NCBI RefSeq assembly: GCF_021026335.1
Contig: NZ_JAJNCY010000002.1
Span: forward strand, 372,001-436,000
From: Rhizobium sp. C1
Lineage (GTDB): Bacteria; Pseudomonadota; Alphaproteobacteria; Rhizobiales; Rhizobiaceae
Direction of reading: 5' to 3'
Length of the DNA stretch: 64,000 nt
Shown here: piece after piece, positions 18,011 to 26,598 of the stretch
Layout of the letters: each line of letters opens with the position of its first letter
Numbering within the stretch: position 1 is the stretch's first letter
The notes under the pieces: generated by a model
Told to the model about the DNA's origin: nothing
The model's database searches: none
Seen by the model: the letters and a program-made list of their open reading frames with translations, nothing else
Translations under genes and position numbers: made by a program

Positions 18011-19153
18011 CTAGCGTCTCCCTCGTCCGGCCGGCCGAAGCCTGCTGAGCCCCGGCGCCAGCCAGTTCGGCAGGGTCAGGGATCGCGCGCTGAGAATCAT
18101 GATGATCGACACGACCACGATCGCCAGCGGCATGATGTAGAGCGGCAAGATATAGGCCGACGATTCCGCGATCTGGTTCGATATATAATAAGACACCCAG
18201 CGCAGCACGAAGGCGATGGCCAGTGCCGAGATGACAGGATGCAGGCGAATCTCGCGCTGGGTGCGCGCGCGTCCCGCGATCAGGAAGGCAATCAGGCCAT
18301 AAACCAGCGGGAAACTCCATTCCGTCAGGCGGCGGTGAAATTCCGCTGTGTAATCCCCCTTGTTGGCCGCATAGTCGCGGTCGTTCGGGTCGGGGTGGAA
18401 CAGGAAGGGAAGGTCGCGGTCGATGGCGCGCAATGTCATGCCGCCGCGCGACTTGGTCAGCTGGGACAAGTCGAACGCATAGGAATCGAATCGGACGACA
18501 GAGATGTCTCCATTGGGTGAGCGCCTGTCCACTTCGCCGTCATGCATGACCAGTGTCGTGCCGGTCTCGTCGATCGCGCCTTCCTTGGCGTAGTAGACGA
18601 GCTCCGAATCGGGATCGCGATAGTCGGCGACGAAGATCCCCGCCAGCGTCCGGCCATGCAGGCGCTTCGAGATCTGCAGATAAAGACCGTCATCGATCTT
18701 TCGGAATGTCTTCTCTTCGATAACCGACGACAGAAGGTCGGCATAGACGGCGGCAATCATCTTGCGCGCCTGCACGCGAACCACCGGCTCCACGAGGTTG
18801 TCGACAGCAAAGGAGAGGGCGCAGGCGCCGAGGGCAACGACCAATACCGGCCTCAGGAGCCGTCTGCGCGGCATGCCCGCGGCGTCGATGACAGCAAATT
18901 CCGAATCCGCATTCATCGCCGAAAAGGTCTGCGCGACGCCGATGACGACGCCGAAAGGGATGACCATGGGAATGATCGTCGGAAGAATCAGGCCCGCCAG
19001 CTGGAAGAATGAGGAGATCGACTGGCCGCTGTCCGTCACGAGATTGACGCGCGCCAGGACCTGAACAATCCAGATGACTGCCAGCACCGGCAAGATTGAC
19101 GCTATCGCCATCTTGACCACGCGCAGGGCTATGTACCGTTCAATCAGCGTCAT
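18011..19153 (-). CDS. lptF: LPS export ABC transporter permease LptF
   Basis: A 380-residue LptF-type permease. It starts IERYIALRVVKMAIASILPV, contains LILPTIIPMVIPFGVVIGVA and MNADSEFAVIDAAGMPRRRL (the coupling-helix region), a periplasmic domain, and three C-terminal membrane spans. It pairs with LptG and the ATPase LptB, which is not encoded here. As first gene of the lptF-lptG-lptD run, its promoter should lie in the 211 bases before the PAP2 gene. The C-terminus is basic (RLRPAGRGRR). Confidence 0.94.
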   Translation of the reverse strand: MTLIERYIALRVVKMAIASILPVLAVIWIVQVLARVNLVTDSGQSISSFFQLAGLILPTIIPMVIPFGVVIGVAQTFSAMNADSEFAVIDAAGMPRRRLLRPVLVVALGACALSFAVDNLVEPVVRVQARKMIAAVYADLLSSVIEEKTFRKIDDGLYLQISKRLHGRTLAGIFVADYRDPDSELVYYAKEGAIDETGTTLVMHDGEVDRRSPNGDISVVRFDSYAFDLSQLTKSRGGMTLRAIDRDLPFLFHPDPNDRDYAANKGDYTAEFHRRLTEWSFPLVYGLIAFLIAGRARTQREIRLHPVISALAIAFVLRWVSYYISNQIAESSAYILPLYIMPLAIVVVSIIMILSARSLTLPNWLAPGLSRLRPAGRGRR

Positions 19154-19364
19154 GCATCTTCTAGGCTCAGGGCCGTGTCTGAGCCGACCGGGCCGGAAGC
19201 GGACCCAGTTCGGCGGTTGTCGTCAAATAGGTCCCCAATACCCAGCTGTACACCCCCGGCGGCCTCCCAGATTTGCCTGACCGCGACGGCGACAGACTCG
19301 CTTTAGCATGACGAGTGCGGCGAAAATACAGACAAAGCTGCTCGCGTGCCATAGCGACAACAAG
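19154..19364. other. Intergenic region upstream of lptF
   Basis: This 211-base stretch lies between the stop of the PAP2 gene and the start of lptF, both on the - strand. It should hold the lptF-lptG-lptD promoter. No clear terminator, repeat or operator was recognised by eye. Confidence 0.4.
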
Positions 19365-20102
19365 TTATGCCATGGAGCTTTTGCCAGCGTTGTCGCGTTC
19401 GTTCCATCCGAAGATTGCGGCGAGCAATTCAAAGACGACAATCGCCGAAAGCCAGGCAAGCACGGCGTCCGAAAGAAAGTGCCGGCCGAAGAACACCCGG
19501 AGCAGCGCCGTGACGATCGAGATCGACAGCACGGGCCAGAAGACCCATCGGCGCGCCTGCGGGGGCATGAGGGCCAGAAGGCAGAAAAGCCAGCCGGCGC
19601 TCGCCGCCTCGCCGGAAATGAACGAGCAGTTCGATGTGCAGGCGCCGGAAAAGCTGCCTGCCGGCGTGAACGGCCAGGGGCCGGAGAAGATCGATGTGTC
19701 CGCCGGACGAGGGCGCCCTGAATGCGCCTTCAGCAGCATGTTGACGAGCAGGCCCGCGTCCAGGATCCAGGCAGAAAGGGCGATCAGGCGGTTCTTGCGG
19801 CTGGCTTCGGGCCAGTCGAGCTTCCGGTCGAGCGCCGGGACGATCAGGGAGGCGACGAGCGCAATCGCAGCCACCACAGGTAGATAGTAGAGAATCATGC
19901 GGATAAAATTGAAGAAGGGGATTTCCCCCAGCGCAAACATCCCGCAGTGCCCGGCGACGCTGCCGGGCGCGCAGGCCGATGTCGTGTAGAACAGCCGCGA
20001 GAAGCCTATGTCTGCCGACGGAAAAAGCCGAAAGAACACAAGGATAACGAGCCAGCTCGCGAATAGGATCCAGAAATTCCTGAATGGCCGATCCTGTTGC
20101 AT
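19365..20102 (-). CDS. PAP2 family lipid phosphatase
   Basis: A 245-residue membrane protein with about six spans. The three PAP2 motifs are visible: KAHSGRPRP (KX6RP) at ~125, SFISGEAAS at ~160 where the usual PSGH is expected, and [12 protein letters not shown] (RX5HX3D) at ~205. The conserved second-motif His is replaced by Glu. The family dephosphorylates lipid phosphates such as phosphatidylglycerophosphate, undecaprenyl diphosphate or lipid A. Its place beside the LPS-export genes would fit an envelope lipid substrate, but the substrate is not known. It is divergent from pepA. Confidence 0.87.
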   Translation of the reverse strand: MQQDRPFRNFWILFASWLVILVFFRLFPSADIGFSRLFYTTSACAPGSVAGHCGMFALGEIPFFNFIRMILYYLPVVAAIALVASLIVPALDRKLDWPEASRKNRLIALSAWILDAGLLVNMLLKAHSGRPRPADTSIFSGPWPFTPAGSFSGACTSNCSFISGEAASAGWLFCLLALMPPQARRWVFWPVLSISIVTALLRVFFGRHFLSDAVLAWLSAIVVFELLAAIFGWNERDNAGKSSMA

Positions 20103-20225
20103 GCGCTGACCTTTCTTTGGTTCGGCCGCTGTCTATCAACCTCGCTTTGGCCGATCAAGCGTCTTCGTCTCTTGCATTCCGAAGCCGAACCGTGATGAAA
20201 CGGGCGCATACGGCAATTGGCTTGC

Positions 20226-20231
20226 AGGAGG
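20226..20231 (+). promoter_or_regulatory. Shine-Dalgarno sequence setting the pepA start
   Basis: A perfect AGGAGG lies five bases before the GTG at 20237. This selects GTG over the upstream in-frame ATG at 20195 and over the out-of-frame ATG at 20235. Confidence 0.75.
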
Positions 20232-20236
20232 CGCAT

Positions 20237-21733
20237 GTGGCTGGCGAGATCGAAATCAAGGTGCGGAAGTCCGCGGACGTGAAAGGCGGGACGGTCATCG
20301 TCCTGAAGACCAAGGAGGGGGCCGCCACCTCCGGCGCTACCGAACTTGCACCCGCCGATGTCATCGAACGGGCTTCCAGGGCATCGGATTTCAAGGCGTC
20401 GCGACTGTCCACCTGCGTGATTCTCGCCCCGCACGGTTCGCCCGCCGACAAGCTGATCGTGCTCGGCATGGGCGAGGCGGAGAGCCTGACGGAAAATGAT
20501 TGGCTGAATGCCGGTGGCGCAGCGGCCGCTGCGTTCGGCAAATCCGCCGACGTCACGATTTTCCTCGACATGCCCGATGCCGCACCCGATGCGGCCCTGC
20601 TGGCGCAATTCGTCCTCGGGCTCAGACTGCGGGCCTACAAGTTCGATCGCTACAAGGTCGCAACGAAGAAGGGCGAGGATGACGGTGCCGATCCCGCAAG
20701 GATCAAGGTCACGGTCGTTGCTGCCGCTGCCGTCGACGCGAAGAAGGCGCTCTCCGCCTCCGACGCGATCGCGGAAGGTGTGGAACTGGCGCGCAATCTC
20801 GTCAACGAGCCGGCCAATATTCTGGGGCCGCTGGAATTCGCCGAATACGCCGTTGCGCTTGGCAAGCTCGGCGTCACCGTCGAGGTCCTGACGGAAAAGG
20901 ACATGAAGAAGCTCGGCATGGGCGCGCTTCTGGCCGTTGGTCAGGGCTCGGTTCGTCCGCCGCGCCTCGTCGTCATGCAATGGTCCGGCAGCAAGGCGGA
21001 TGAGAAGCCCGTGGCCTTCGTCGGCAAGGGCGTCGTCTTCGACACCGGTGGCATTTCGATCAAGCCGGCCGGCGGCATGGAAGAGATGAAGGGCGACATG
21101 GGCGGCGCTGCCGCCGTGATCGGTCTTCTGCACACGCTCGCCGCCCGCAAGGCCAAGGTCAACGCCATCGGCATTCTCGGCCTCGTCGAAAACATGCCGG
21201 ACGGCAATGCCTATCGCCCCGGCGATGTGGTTACCTCCATGTCGGGCCAGACGATTGAAGTGCTGAACACCGACGCCGAGGGCCGACTGGTCCTGTCTGA
21301 TGCGCTGCATTATTGCAACGAGCGCTTCAAGCCGAAGCTGATGATCAATCTCGCCACGCTCACAGGCGCGATTGGCGTGGCGCTTGGTCCGCATCATGCC
21401 GGTCTCTTCTGCAATGACGACGCGCTGGCGGCGGCGCTGACAAGCGCCGGGCTGAAGACGGACGAGAAGCTGTGGCGCATGCCGCTCGGCAAGGACTACG
21501 ACAAGATGATCGACAGCAAGATCGCCGATATGAAGAACACCGGGGGACGTCAGGCCGGCGCGATCACGGCGGCGCAGTTCCTCAAGCGCTTCGTCGGCTC
21601 AACACCGTGGGCGCATCTTGATATCGCCTCGACCGCCATGGGCGCGCCCTCGACCGAAGTCAACCAGTCCTGGGGCTCGGGTTTTGGCGTGCGCTTGCTG
21701 AACGCCTTCGTCGCCGACAATCACGAGGGTTGA
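20237..21733 (+). CDS. pepA: Leucyl aminopeptidase (M17)
   Basis: A cytosolic two-metal aminopeptidase that removes N-terminal residues from peptides. From the GTG at 20237 it has 498 residues, the usual length, beginning (M)[17 protein letters not shown]. The M17 marks are [20 protein letters not shown] (metal ligands, Lys), [16 protein letters not shown], and [16 protein letters not shown], the family signature, with catalytic Arg. Longer in-frame starts exist to 20084, but the AGGAGG site supports GTG. The holC frame begins one codon after its stop. Confidence 0.95.
   Translation: MAGEIEIKVRKSADVKGGTVIVLKTKEGAATSGATELAPADVIERASRASDFKASRLSTCVILAPHGSPADKLIVLGMGEAESLTENDWLNAGGAAAAAFGKSADVTIFLDMPDAAPDAALLAQFVLGLRLRAYKFDRYKVATKKGEDDGADPARIKVTVVAAAAVDAKKALSASDAIAEGVELARNLVNEPANILGPLEFAEYAVALGKLGVTVEVLTEKDMKKLGMGALLAVGQGSVRPPRLVVMQWSGSKADEKPVAFVGKGVVFDTGGISIKPAGGMEEMKGDMGGAAAVIGLLHTLAARKAKVNAIGILGLVENMPDGNAYRPGDVVTSMSGQTIEVLNTDAEGRLVLSDALHYCNERFKPKLMINLATLTGAIGVALGPHHAGLFCNDDALAAALTSAGLKTDEKLWRMPLGKDYDKMIDSKIADMKNTGGRQAGAITAAQFLKRFVGSTPWAHLDIASTAMGAPSTEVNQSWGSGFGVRLLNAFVADNHEG
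21725..21729 (+). promoter_or_regulatory. Ribosome-binding site supporting a CTG start for holC
   Basis: GAGGG at 21725-21729 is seven bases before the CTG at 21737, inside the last codons of pepA. No ATG, GTG or TTG in the holC frame exists between the pepA stop and 21800. Confidence 0.5.
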
Positions 21734-21736
21734 TCG

Positions 21737-22186
21737 CTGGCGGAGATCCTCTTCTATCACCTGACTGAATCGAAACTGGAGGAGGCGCTGCCGCCTCTGG
21801 TGGAGAAGTCTGTTGCGCGCGGCTGGAAGGTGGTGCTGCAATTTGCCGACGAGCCGGCGCGTGATCGGATCGACGCACATCTGTGGACCTGGCGGGAACA
21901 GAGCTTCCTGCCGCACGGTATCGAAGGCGGCGACGCAGATGCACGCCAGCCTATTCTGCTGACCACGGGCGAGGGGAATGCCAACGGAGCCAATATCCGC
22001 TTCCTGTGCGCAGGCGCGGACATTGCGGACGCCGATGGTTACGAACGCGTCGTCGTGATGTTCGATGGTCATGATAACGAACAGCTGGACCGCGCCCGCG
22101 GTCAGTGGCGGCGCTTTTTAGGCCCCGCCAACCAGCTGACCTACTGGCAGCAGAATGGCGCAGGCGGCTGGGAGCGCAAGGCCTAG
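21737..22186 (+). CDS. holC: DNA polymerase III chi subunit
   Basis: HolC is an accessory clamp-loader subunit that contacts SSB. The family N-terminus (LAEILFYHLTESKLEEALPP) is encoded directly after the pepA stop, in the same frame (TGA-TCG-CTG). The first standard start codon, a GTG at 21800, would remove ~21 conserved residues. I therefore place the start at the CTG at 21737 (149 residues), with GAGGG seven bases upstream. Later parts (WREQSFLPHG, RFLCAGAD, ERVVVMFDGHD, ARGQWRRF) fit HolC. Read-through of the pepA stop is a less likely alternative. Confidence 0.85.
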   Translation: MAEILFYHLTESKLEEALPPLVEKSVARGWKVVLQFADEPARDRIDAHLWTWREQSFLPHGIEGGDADARQPILLTTGEGNANGANIRFLCAGADIADADGYERVVVMFDGHDNEQLDRARGQWRRFLGPANQLTYWQQNGAGGWERKA

Positions 22187-22196
22187 CTCCTGCGTC

Positions 22197-22781
22197 CTAG
22201 CTTCCGGAAAGCGTGATGGTGTCGGAGACGCGCGGCCTGTTAAGGCCGTAGCGCGTGTAGGAATAGGTGCTGGTGCCGGTAATCGGTCTCAGAAGCGAGG
22301 CGAACGGGGTCGTGATATTATAGGTCGCCTTGGCGATGACGATCTGCACACCGCTCTGCAGGATGGTTTTAGACACGCTGAAAGGGGGTGTGCTGCCCAC
22401 CGGCCAGGCTGAGGTGTTGTAGGCGCGGGACCAGGCGACGCTCGTGTTCAGAAGCGAATCCACGTTCAGGGCCGAAACGACGATCGTCAGTGTCCCGTTG
22501 GGAAAGGGCTGAATGATCGTCCCCGTACCGCTCAGGATCGCATCGAGATTCTTGGTCGTCCAGGTTGCCTGCTGTGCGGCCATGTCCGATGCGGTGGCCG
22601 CGATCTGGCTCATTTTTCGCTCGACCATCAGGGCCTGGCCGAAGTCTTCCGCCGCAGCCATCAGGACCAGGATGATGGGCAGGATCAGCGCGAACTCGAT
22701 CGCTGAAAGTCCCCGCCGGTCTACAGCAAGCTGCGCGAGCCGGGCGTGGCATTTCTTGTGATAGGACAGGAGCGTGCGCAT
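22197..22781 (-). CDS. TadE-like pilus assembly protein
   Basis: A 194-residue protein with the TadE/TadG-type N-terminus: RRGLSAIEFALILPIILVLM, a hydrophobic helix preceded by Gly and with Glu inside, resembling a pseudopilin. The rest is predicted to be extracytoplasmic beta-rich. TadE-like minor pseudopilins take part in Flp-type pilus assembly. It is the third gene of a tightly overlapping trio (start shares a base with the stop of the preceding gene). The main tad cluster (ATPase, secretin, Flp) is not in this window. Confidence 0.85.
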   Translation of the reverse strand: MRTLLSYHKKCHARLAQLAVDRRGLSAIEFALILPIILVLMAAAEDFGQALMVERKMSQIAATASDMAAQQATWTTKNLDAILSGTGTIIQPFPNGTLTIVVSALNVDSLLNTSVAWSRAYNTSAWPVGSTPPFSVSKTILQSGVQIVIAKATYNITTPFASLLRPITGTSTYSYTRYGLNRPRVSDTITLSGS

Positions 22782-23305
22782 CAGGAGGGCTCGTTCCTGA
22801 AAAGGCTGGCGGCGCCCAGGATATAGGTCCCGTCCTTCAGCTGCGCGCCGGCGAAATTATACATCGGCAGGATCGGTTTCCACGGCAGATAGGCATGGAT
22901 CAGCACATAATCTCCGCTCTTGCCGGTCGTGTATTGTTCGGTCACGGTCAGAACACCATTGGTGGTCGGCGGGTTGTTGGGAACGGAGGACATGTCCGTG
23001 ATCACCACGGCAACCACCAGAAGCTGGGACGAGCAGCTGAACGAAAGCGCCAGATTGGCGCAGAGGTCGTTCTTGAAGTTCGAGATCGTCCAGCCGTTCG
23101 TTGTGGCATATCCCGTCCGCACCTTGCGCGCACTCTTGATCAATGCGCCGTCCAACCCGGTCTCGATGAAGAACATCAGCGAAATCTGCAGGATGACGAA
23201 GATGATGGTGAAGAACGGCAGCACCAGCAATGCAAACTCGACCGCGGCGGCACCCTGGCGGTTGCGCCTGAAGGCCGACGATGCAGAGCGGAGCCGGCGG
23301 ATCAT
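22781..23305 (-). CDS. TadE/TadG-type pilus assembly protein
   Basis: A 174-residue protein from the ATG at 23305, which overlaps the TadG stop as ATGA. The N-terminus RNRQGAAAVEFALLVLPFF is the TadE-like pseudopilin signature, with Glu in the hydrophobic helix. About 120 extracytoplasmic residues follow. It is coupled on both sides: a four-base overlap with the gene before and a one-base overlap with the gene after. Function beyond Flp-pilus biogenesis cannot be assigned. Confidence 0.85.
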   Translation of the reverse strand: MIRRLRSASSAFRRNRQGAAAVEFALLVLPFFTIIFVILQISLMFFIETGLDGALIKSARKVRTGYATTNGWTISNFKNDLCANLALSFSCSSQLLVVAVVITDMSSVPNNPPTTNGVLTVTEQYTTGKSGDYVLIHAYLPWKPILPMYNFAGAQLKDGTYILGAASLFRNEPS

Positions 23306-24726
23306 TGCGTCAGTCTCACCGAGCTCAGGTAGCTGTTGAAAATGGTCGACAGGCCGTTGGCGATATCGGTCTTGTCGCTCGCCGAGATGAAGAGCTGGCT
23401 TGATGTGGCGCAATCCGTCAATGCGTATTGCAGATAGTCGCGCCGCGCGATGTTGCCCGAGACGTTCGAGCGCATGACGCCGCCCCAGTTGTAATACCAG
23501 TTGGCGCTGTTCATGCTCATGCCGAGCGTATCGTTGTAGCCCCAGTCATAGGGGATGGCGAGATATTCTGTATCGAGAACGCCTATGGTCACACCGCTCG
23601 CCTTCATCGGGCTGCACCAGGCCGGGTTCATCGGCGCGACATAGGTTCTCGTCGTATCGTTGGTCAGTACCCACGGTCTCGTCGATTGCGCGCCGTCGGT
23701 CAGGATGAGGACGAGTTTCAGTGGCTTGCTTGTGGACGATCCGTCGCCTGCAGTTCCTACCAGCTTCGTCAGAGTGCTCAGCGTATTGTTGAAATAGGTT
23801 ACCGGCTGCGATGTCGCGCTCGTCAATCCGTAGGCGTCATCCGTCAGCGCCTTCTTCAGCGTCGTGGTCGAGGATGTCTGTGGAACGGCCGTGTAGAGGT
23901 CTTGTCCGAAATAGTAGAGGCCTGCGGTGATATGCTGCGTTTTGGCATTGGAGTTGGCGATCATGTCGATCACCTGTCCGGCCGCCGTCAGGGAAACATC
24001 TGTGCGCAACGTGATCGGTGTGCTGGTGGTCGTATTGTAGAATTTCACCAGATCGTAGATGTTGTCGAATTTTGCCGTATATGTTTTGCCATTTTTCTTG
24101 TAGGCATACTTGAAATATGTGTTGTCGAAGTCGTGGCAGGCAAATTCGCACTGAAGATAGTTTCTGTAATACCTCGCCGGATCGGAATAGGACGTGTTGT
24201 AGAGCAGGTTGAGAAAGTTCGTTCGGTCCGCCTGTGACGCAGGCAGCAGCATGGAAGCCGATTTGTCGAGAACGATATAGACCTGCAGGTATGAGCTTGA
24301 GGGACCCTTCGCGACCGACTTTGCGGCCACAGGCACGGAGCGAACGTTCGCGAGCCTCATGAAGATGGTCGGAACCGTGGCCTGCAGCGTTGCGGAAACC
24401 TGATGGTTGGTCGTATCGACGACCAGATTATTGATCGTGATCGTGGTCGAAGCCAGATTGCCGTCCGCTGCGATCCAGTCGCTGATCTTCTGCTGCAGCT
24501 GCTGTGTCGTGAGCGTGTCGACGCTTTTGACGGCGGCGATGAGTGCCGCATCCAGATCCGCCTGCATCTTGGTCTGGATGTTGTAGGTGCGTGCAAGGTC
24601 GATACCGGCACCGACAGCGATAATGACCGGCGTTATGATCAGCGCGAAGGTCAGGCCGATATTTCCATCGGTCAATCGGCGGAAGCGCTCGATAATATTG
24701 ATAAACCGGTTGCTCCAGCGCCGCAT
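23302..24726 (-). CDS. TadG-like pilus assembly protein with von Willebrand A domain
   Basis: A 474-residue protein from the ATG at 24726 (a TTG at 24738 is possible). The N-terminal TadE/Flp-type helix (LTDGNIGLTFALIITPVIIA) is followed by DLARTYNIQTKMQADLDAAL, typical of TadG. The VWA domain starts at about residue 150 with YIVLDKSASMLLPAS, a MIDAS motif DxSxS, and LVLILTDGAQS follows. Such proteins are anchored by one helix and are thought to act at the cell surface in Flp pilus assembly. It is the first gene of the trio. Confidence 0.88.
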   Translation of the reverse strand: MRRWSNRFINIIERFRRLTDGNIGLTFALIITPVIIAVGAGIDLARTYNIQTKMQADLDAALIAAVKSVDTLTTQQLQQKISDWIAADGNLASTTITINNLVVDTTNHQVSATLQATVPTIFMRLANVRSVPVAAKSVAKGPSSSYLQVYIVLDKSASMLLPASQADRTNFLNLLYNTSYSDPARYYRNYLQCEFACHDFDNTYFKYAYKKNGKTYTAKFDNIYDLVKFYNTTTSTPITLRTDVSLTAAGQVIDMIANSNAKTQHITAGLYYFGQDLYTAVPQTSSTTTLKKALTDDAYGLTSATSQPVTYFNNTLSTLTKLVGTAGDGSSTSKPLKLVLILTDGAQSTRPWVLTNDTTRTYVAPMNPAWCSPMKASGVTIGVLDTEYLAIPYDWGYNDTLGMSMNSANWYYNWGGVMRSNVSGNIARRDYLQYALTDCATSSQLFISASDKTDIANGLSTIFNSYLSSVRLTQ

Positions 24727-24984
24727 GGATCCTGCCAAGAATGAAAATACACTTCAACCGGCGCCCCCGGCTGCCTTTATCACTGTTAGCGCAAACCGGT
24801 TTCCCCTTTGTTAAGACAATCGGGACAAGTCGCTGCACCTCGTGCAAATGGAACGGACGGGACCAGAAGCGAGCCATCTCCGTTCAGACCGTTACCAATT
24901 TGTCACCGAACATTGCTTCCGAATTCACCCGGCGCACCTATATCCATAGGAGGCATCAATGCCGGTAAACGAAAGGAAACTGCA

Positions 24985-25533
24985 ATGTCTGAACTCGTTG
25001 TCATCGGCTATAACACCCAGAGCGAGGCGGAAGCCGCCCGCGATGGGCTCTACAAGCTTTCCAAGGAATATCTGATCGAGATCGAGGACGCTGTCGTCGC
25101 AACCGCAGAGCCCGATGGGCAGATCAAGTTGCACCAGATGGTCAATCTCTGGGCCATGGGCGCGTCAAGCGGCGCGTTCTGGGGTCTTCTCGCCGGGCTC
25201 GTTTTCCTCAACCCCATCGTCGGCGTGGCGGCAGGGGCGGGCGCAGGCGCCCTTGCAGGTGCCCTGTCCGATTACGGCATCAACGATGCCTTCATGAAGG
25301 ATGTCGCCGCTGTCCTCCAGCCCGGGCAGGCTGCCCTTTTCATCTCCGCCAAGCGCGCAACCTCGGACCGTGTCGTCGAGGAAATGCGTAAATTCGGCGG
25401 CCGTATCCTGCGCACCAATCTGGATCGGAGCCAGGAACAGGCCCTGCGCGAGGCCTTCGAGACGGCGCGGCGGGAGGTTCTGGCGCAAGACGCTGCAGCT
25501 TCGGCGGAAAACTCCCTCGACCGGCCGGCCTGA
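24985..25533 (+). CDS. DUF1269 family membrane-associated protein
   Basis: A 182-residue protein starting at the ATG at 24985, with GAAAGGAAA upstream. It begins SELVVIGYNTQSEAEAARDG, then has a Gly/Ala-rich hydrophobic hairpin (GAFWGLLAGLVFLNPIVGVA and a second short span) and AALFISAKRATSDRVVEEM, the conserved late part of DUF1269. These proteins resemble stress-related general-stress/YflT-like folds, but no function is established. The frame is open upstream to 24808 without family similarity. It stands alone between a divergent pilus operon and a convergent deacetylase. Confidence 0.85.
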   Translation: MSELVVIGYNTQSEAEAARDGLYKLSKEYLIEIEDAVVATAEPDGQIKLHQMVNLWAMGASSGAFWGLLAGLVFLNPIVGVAAGAGAGALAGALSDYGINDAFMKDVAAVLQPGQAALFISAKRATSDRVVEEMRKFGGRILRTNLDRSQEQALREAFETARREVLAQDAAASAENSLDRPA

Positions 25534-25554
25534 GACGATGAAGGCGAAGAAACG

Positions 25555-25578
25555 GCGGTGGGCCCGAAGGCCCGCCGC
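25555..25578 (+). terminator. Hairpin between convergent genes, possible terminator
   Basis: GCGGTGGGCC (25555-25564) pairs with GGCCCGCCGC (25569-25578), including one G-T wobble, around a CGAA loop. It is 22 bases after the DUF1269 stop and 22 before the convergent deacetylase stop. There is no T-run, so strength is uncertain. Confidence 0.45.
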
Positions 25579-25599
25579 AGTCAGTTGGAATGCAGCCCC

Positions 25600-26484
25600 T
25601 TAATGGTCGTTTGAGGCAAACAGCCCGCCTTCGGGTGTCCGGCTGCGGCGGTAGCGTAGCGTGACGACCTTGTAGCCTTCGTCTTCCAGCCGCGACAGAA
25701 GGAGCGGCAACATGGAAACCGTGCGCGCATGGATGTCGTGCATCAGGATGATGCCCTTGCGCTGGTGGTGGATGACGGCCATCGTCCGTTCCAGAACCGC
25801 GTTCGGGCTGCTCTTGAAATAGTCCTTGGAGTCGATGTTGACGTCCATGACGACCGTGCCGCGATTGGCGAGTGCCGATCGGATCTTGCGCGTATCGGCA
25901 AGATAGGGAAAGCGGAAGAAGCCGACCGGCGCATCGACCGCGTCACTCACCGCATGCTGGCCCTTGTCGATCTCGGCCATGGCCGTTTCGAAATTCAGAG
26001 CCGCGAGGTTGCGATGGCTGAACGTGTGGCTGCCGATCGAATGGCCGCGTCGCACGACATCGCGGGCGATTTCCGGATGACTGCGCGCCATCTGCCCCAC
26101 CATCATGAAGCTGGCTTTCACCTGGAAACGATCGAGCACGTCCAGGATCTGCTCCGTCTTGCCCGGCATCGGGCCATCGTCGAAAGTGAGGATCAGTTCC
26201 TTGTCCGCCAGCTGGATGTCCGAGATCGAGCCGACGGAGAGGGTGCGTCCTGCAAGCCCACCGCTGGAAAAAATGCTGCCCACGCGTGCCGGCGAGCCCG
26301 GCTTGATCCAGGCGGTCGGCTCCATCTTCACGGGATCGTTCGCCTTGAGCCGGCGATGCTCGTCCGCACCGGGTGCGTAGGAGGATTTGAGCGAGGGTTC
26401 GCCATCCTTCTCCGTCTTCGTGGTGTTGCAGCCGGCCAGCATGAGGCAGGACAGCGCAACGGCGAACAAGGGCTTAATTTGCAT
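25600..26484 (-). CDS. Polysaccharide deacetylase lipoprotein
   Basis: A 294-residue lipoprotein: signal sequence with lipobox LAGC (Cys ~19). The NodB-homology domain starts near residue 90: LILTFDDGPMPGKTEQILDV holds the two catalytic/metal Asp residues, HSIGSHTFSHRNLA the metal His pair, FFRFPYLAD the Arg-Pro motif, and IILMHDIHARTVSMLP the last His. The family removes acetyl groups from N-acetylglucosamine-containing polymers such as peptidoglycan or exopolysaccharide. The substrate is not known. The lipid anchor suggests action in the periplasm. Confidence 0.92.
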   Translation of the reverse strand: MQIKPLFAVALSCLMLAGCNTTKTEKDGEPSLKSSYAPGADEHRRLKANDPVKMEPTAWIKPGSPARVGSIFSSGGLAGRTLSVGSISDIQLADKELILTFDDGPMPGKTEQILDVLDRFQVKASFMMVGQMARSHPEIARDVVRRGHSIGSHTFSHRNLAALNFETAMAEIDKGQHAVSDAVDAPVGFFRFPYLADTRKIRSALANRGTVVMDVNIDSKDYFKSSPNAVLERTMAVIHHQRKGIILMHDIHARTVSMLPLLLSRLEDEGYKVVTLRYRRSRTPEGGLFASNDH

Positions 26485-26598
26485 GAAGGAATCGCTCGGG
26501 ACATCGAAAAGAAGGAATGTCCGATCATTCGGCGATTATGGTTAACCAACCGTTGCGTCTGCACGTCCGGCGCGCATATTTAGCGCTTCGAGCGATCG

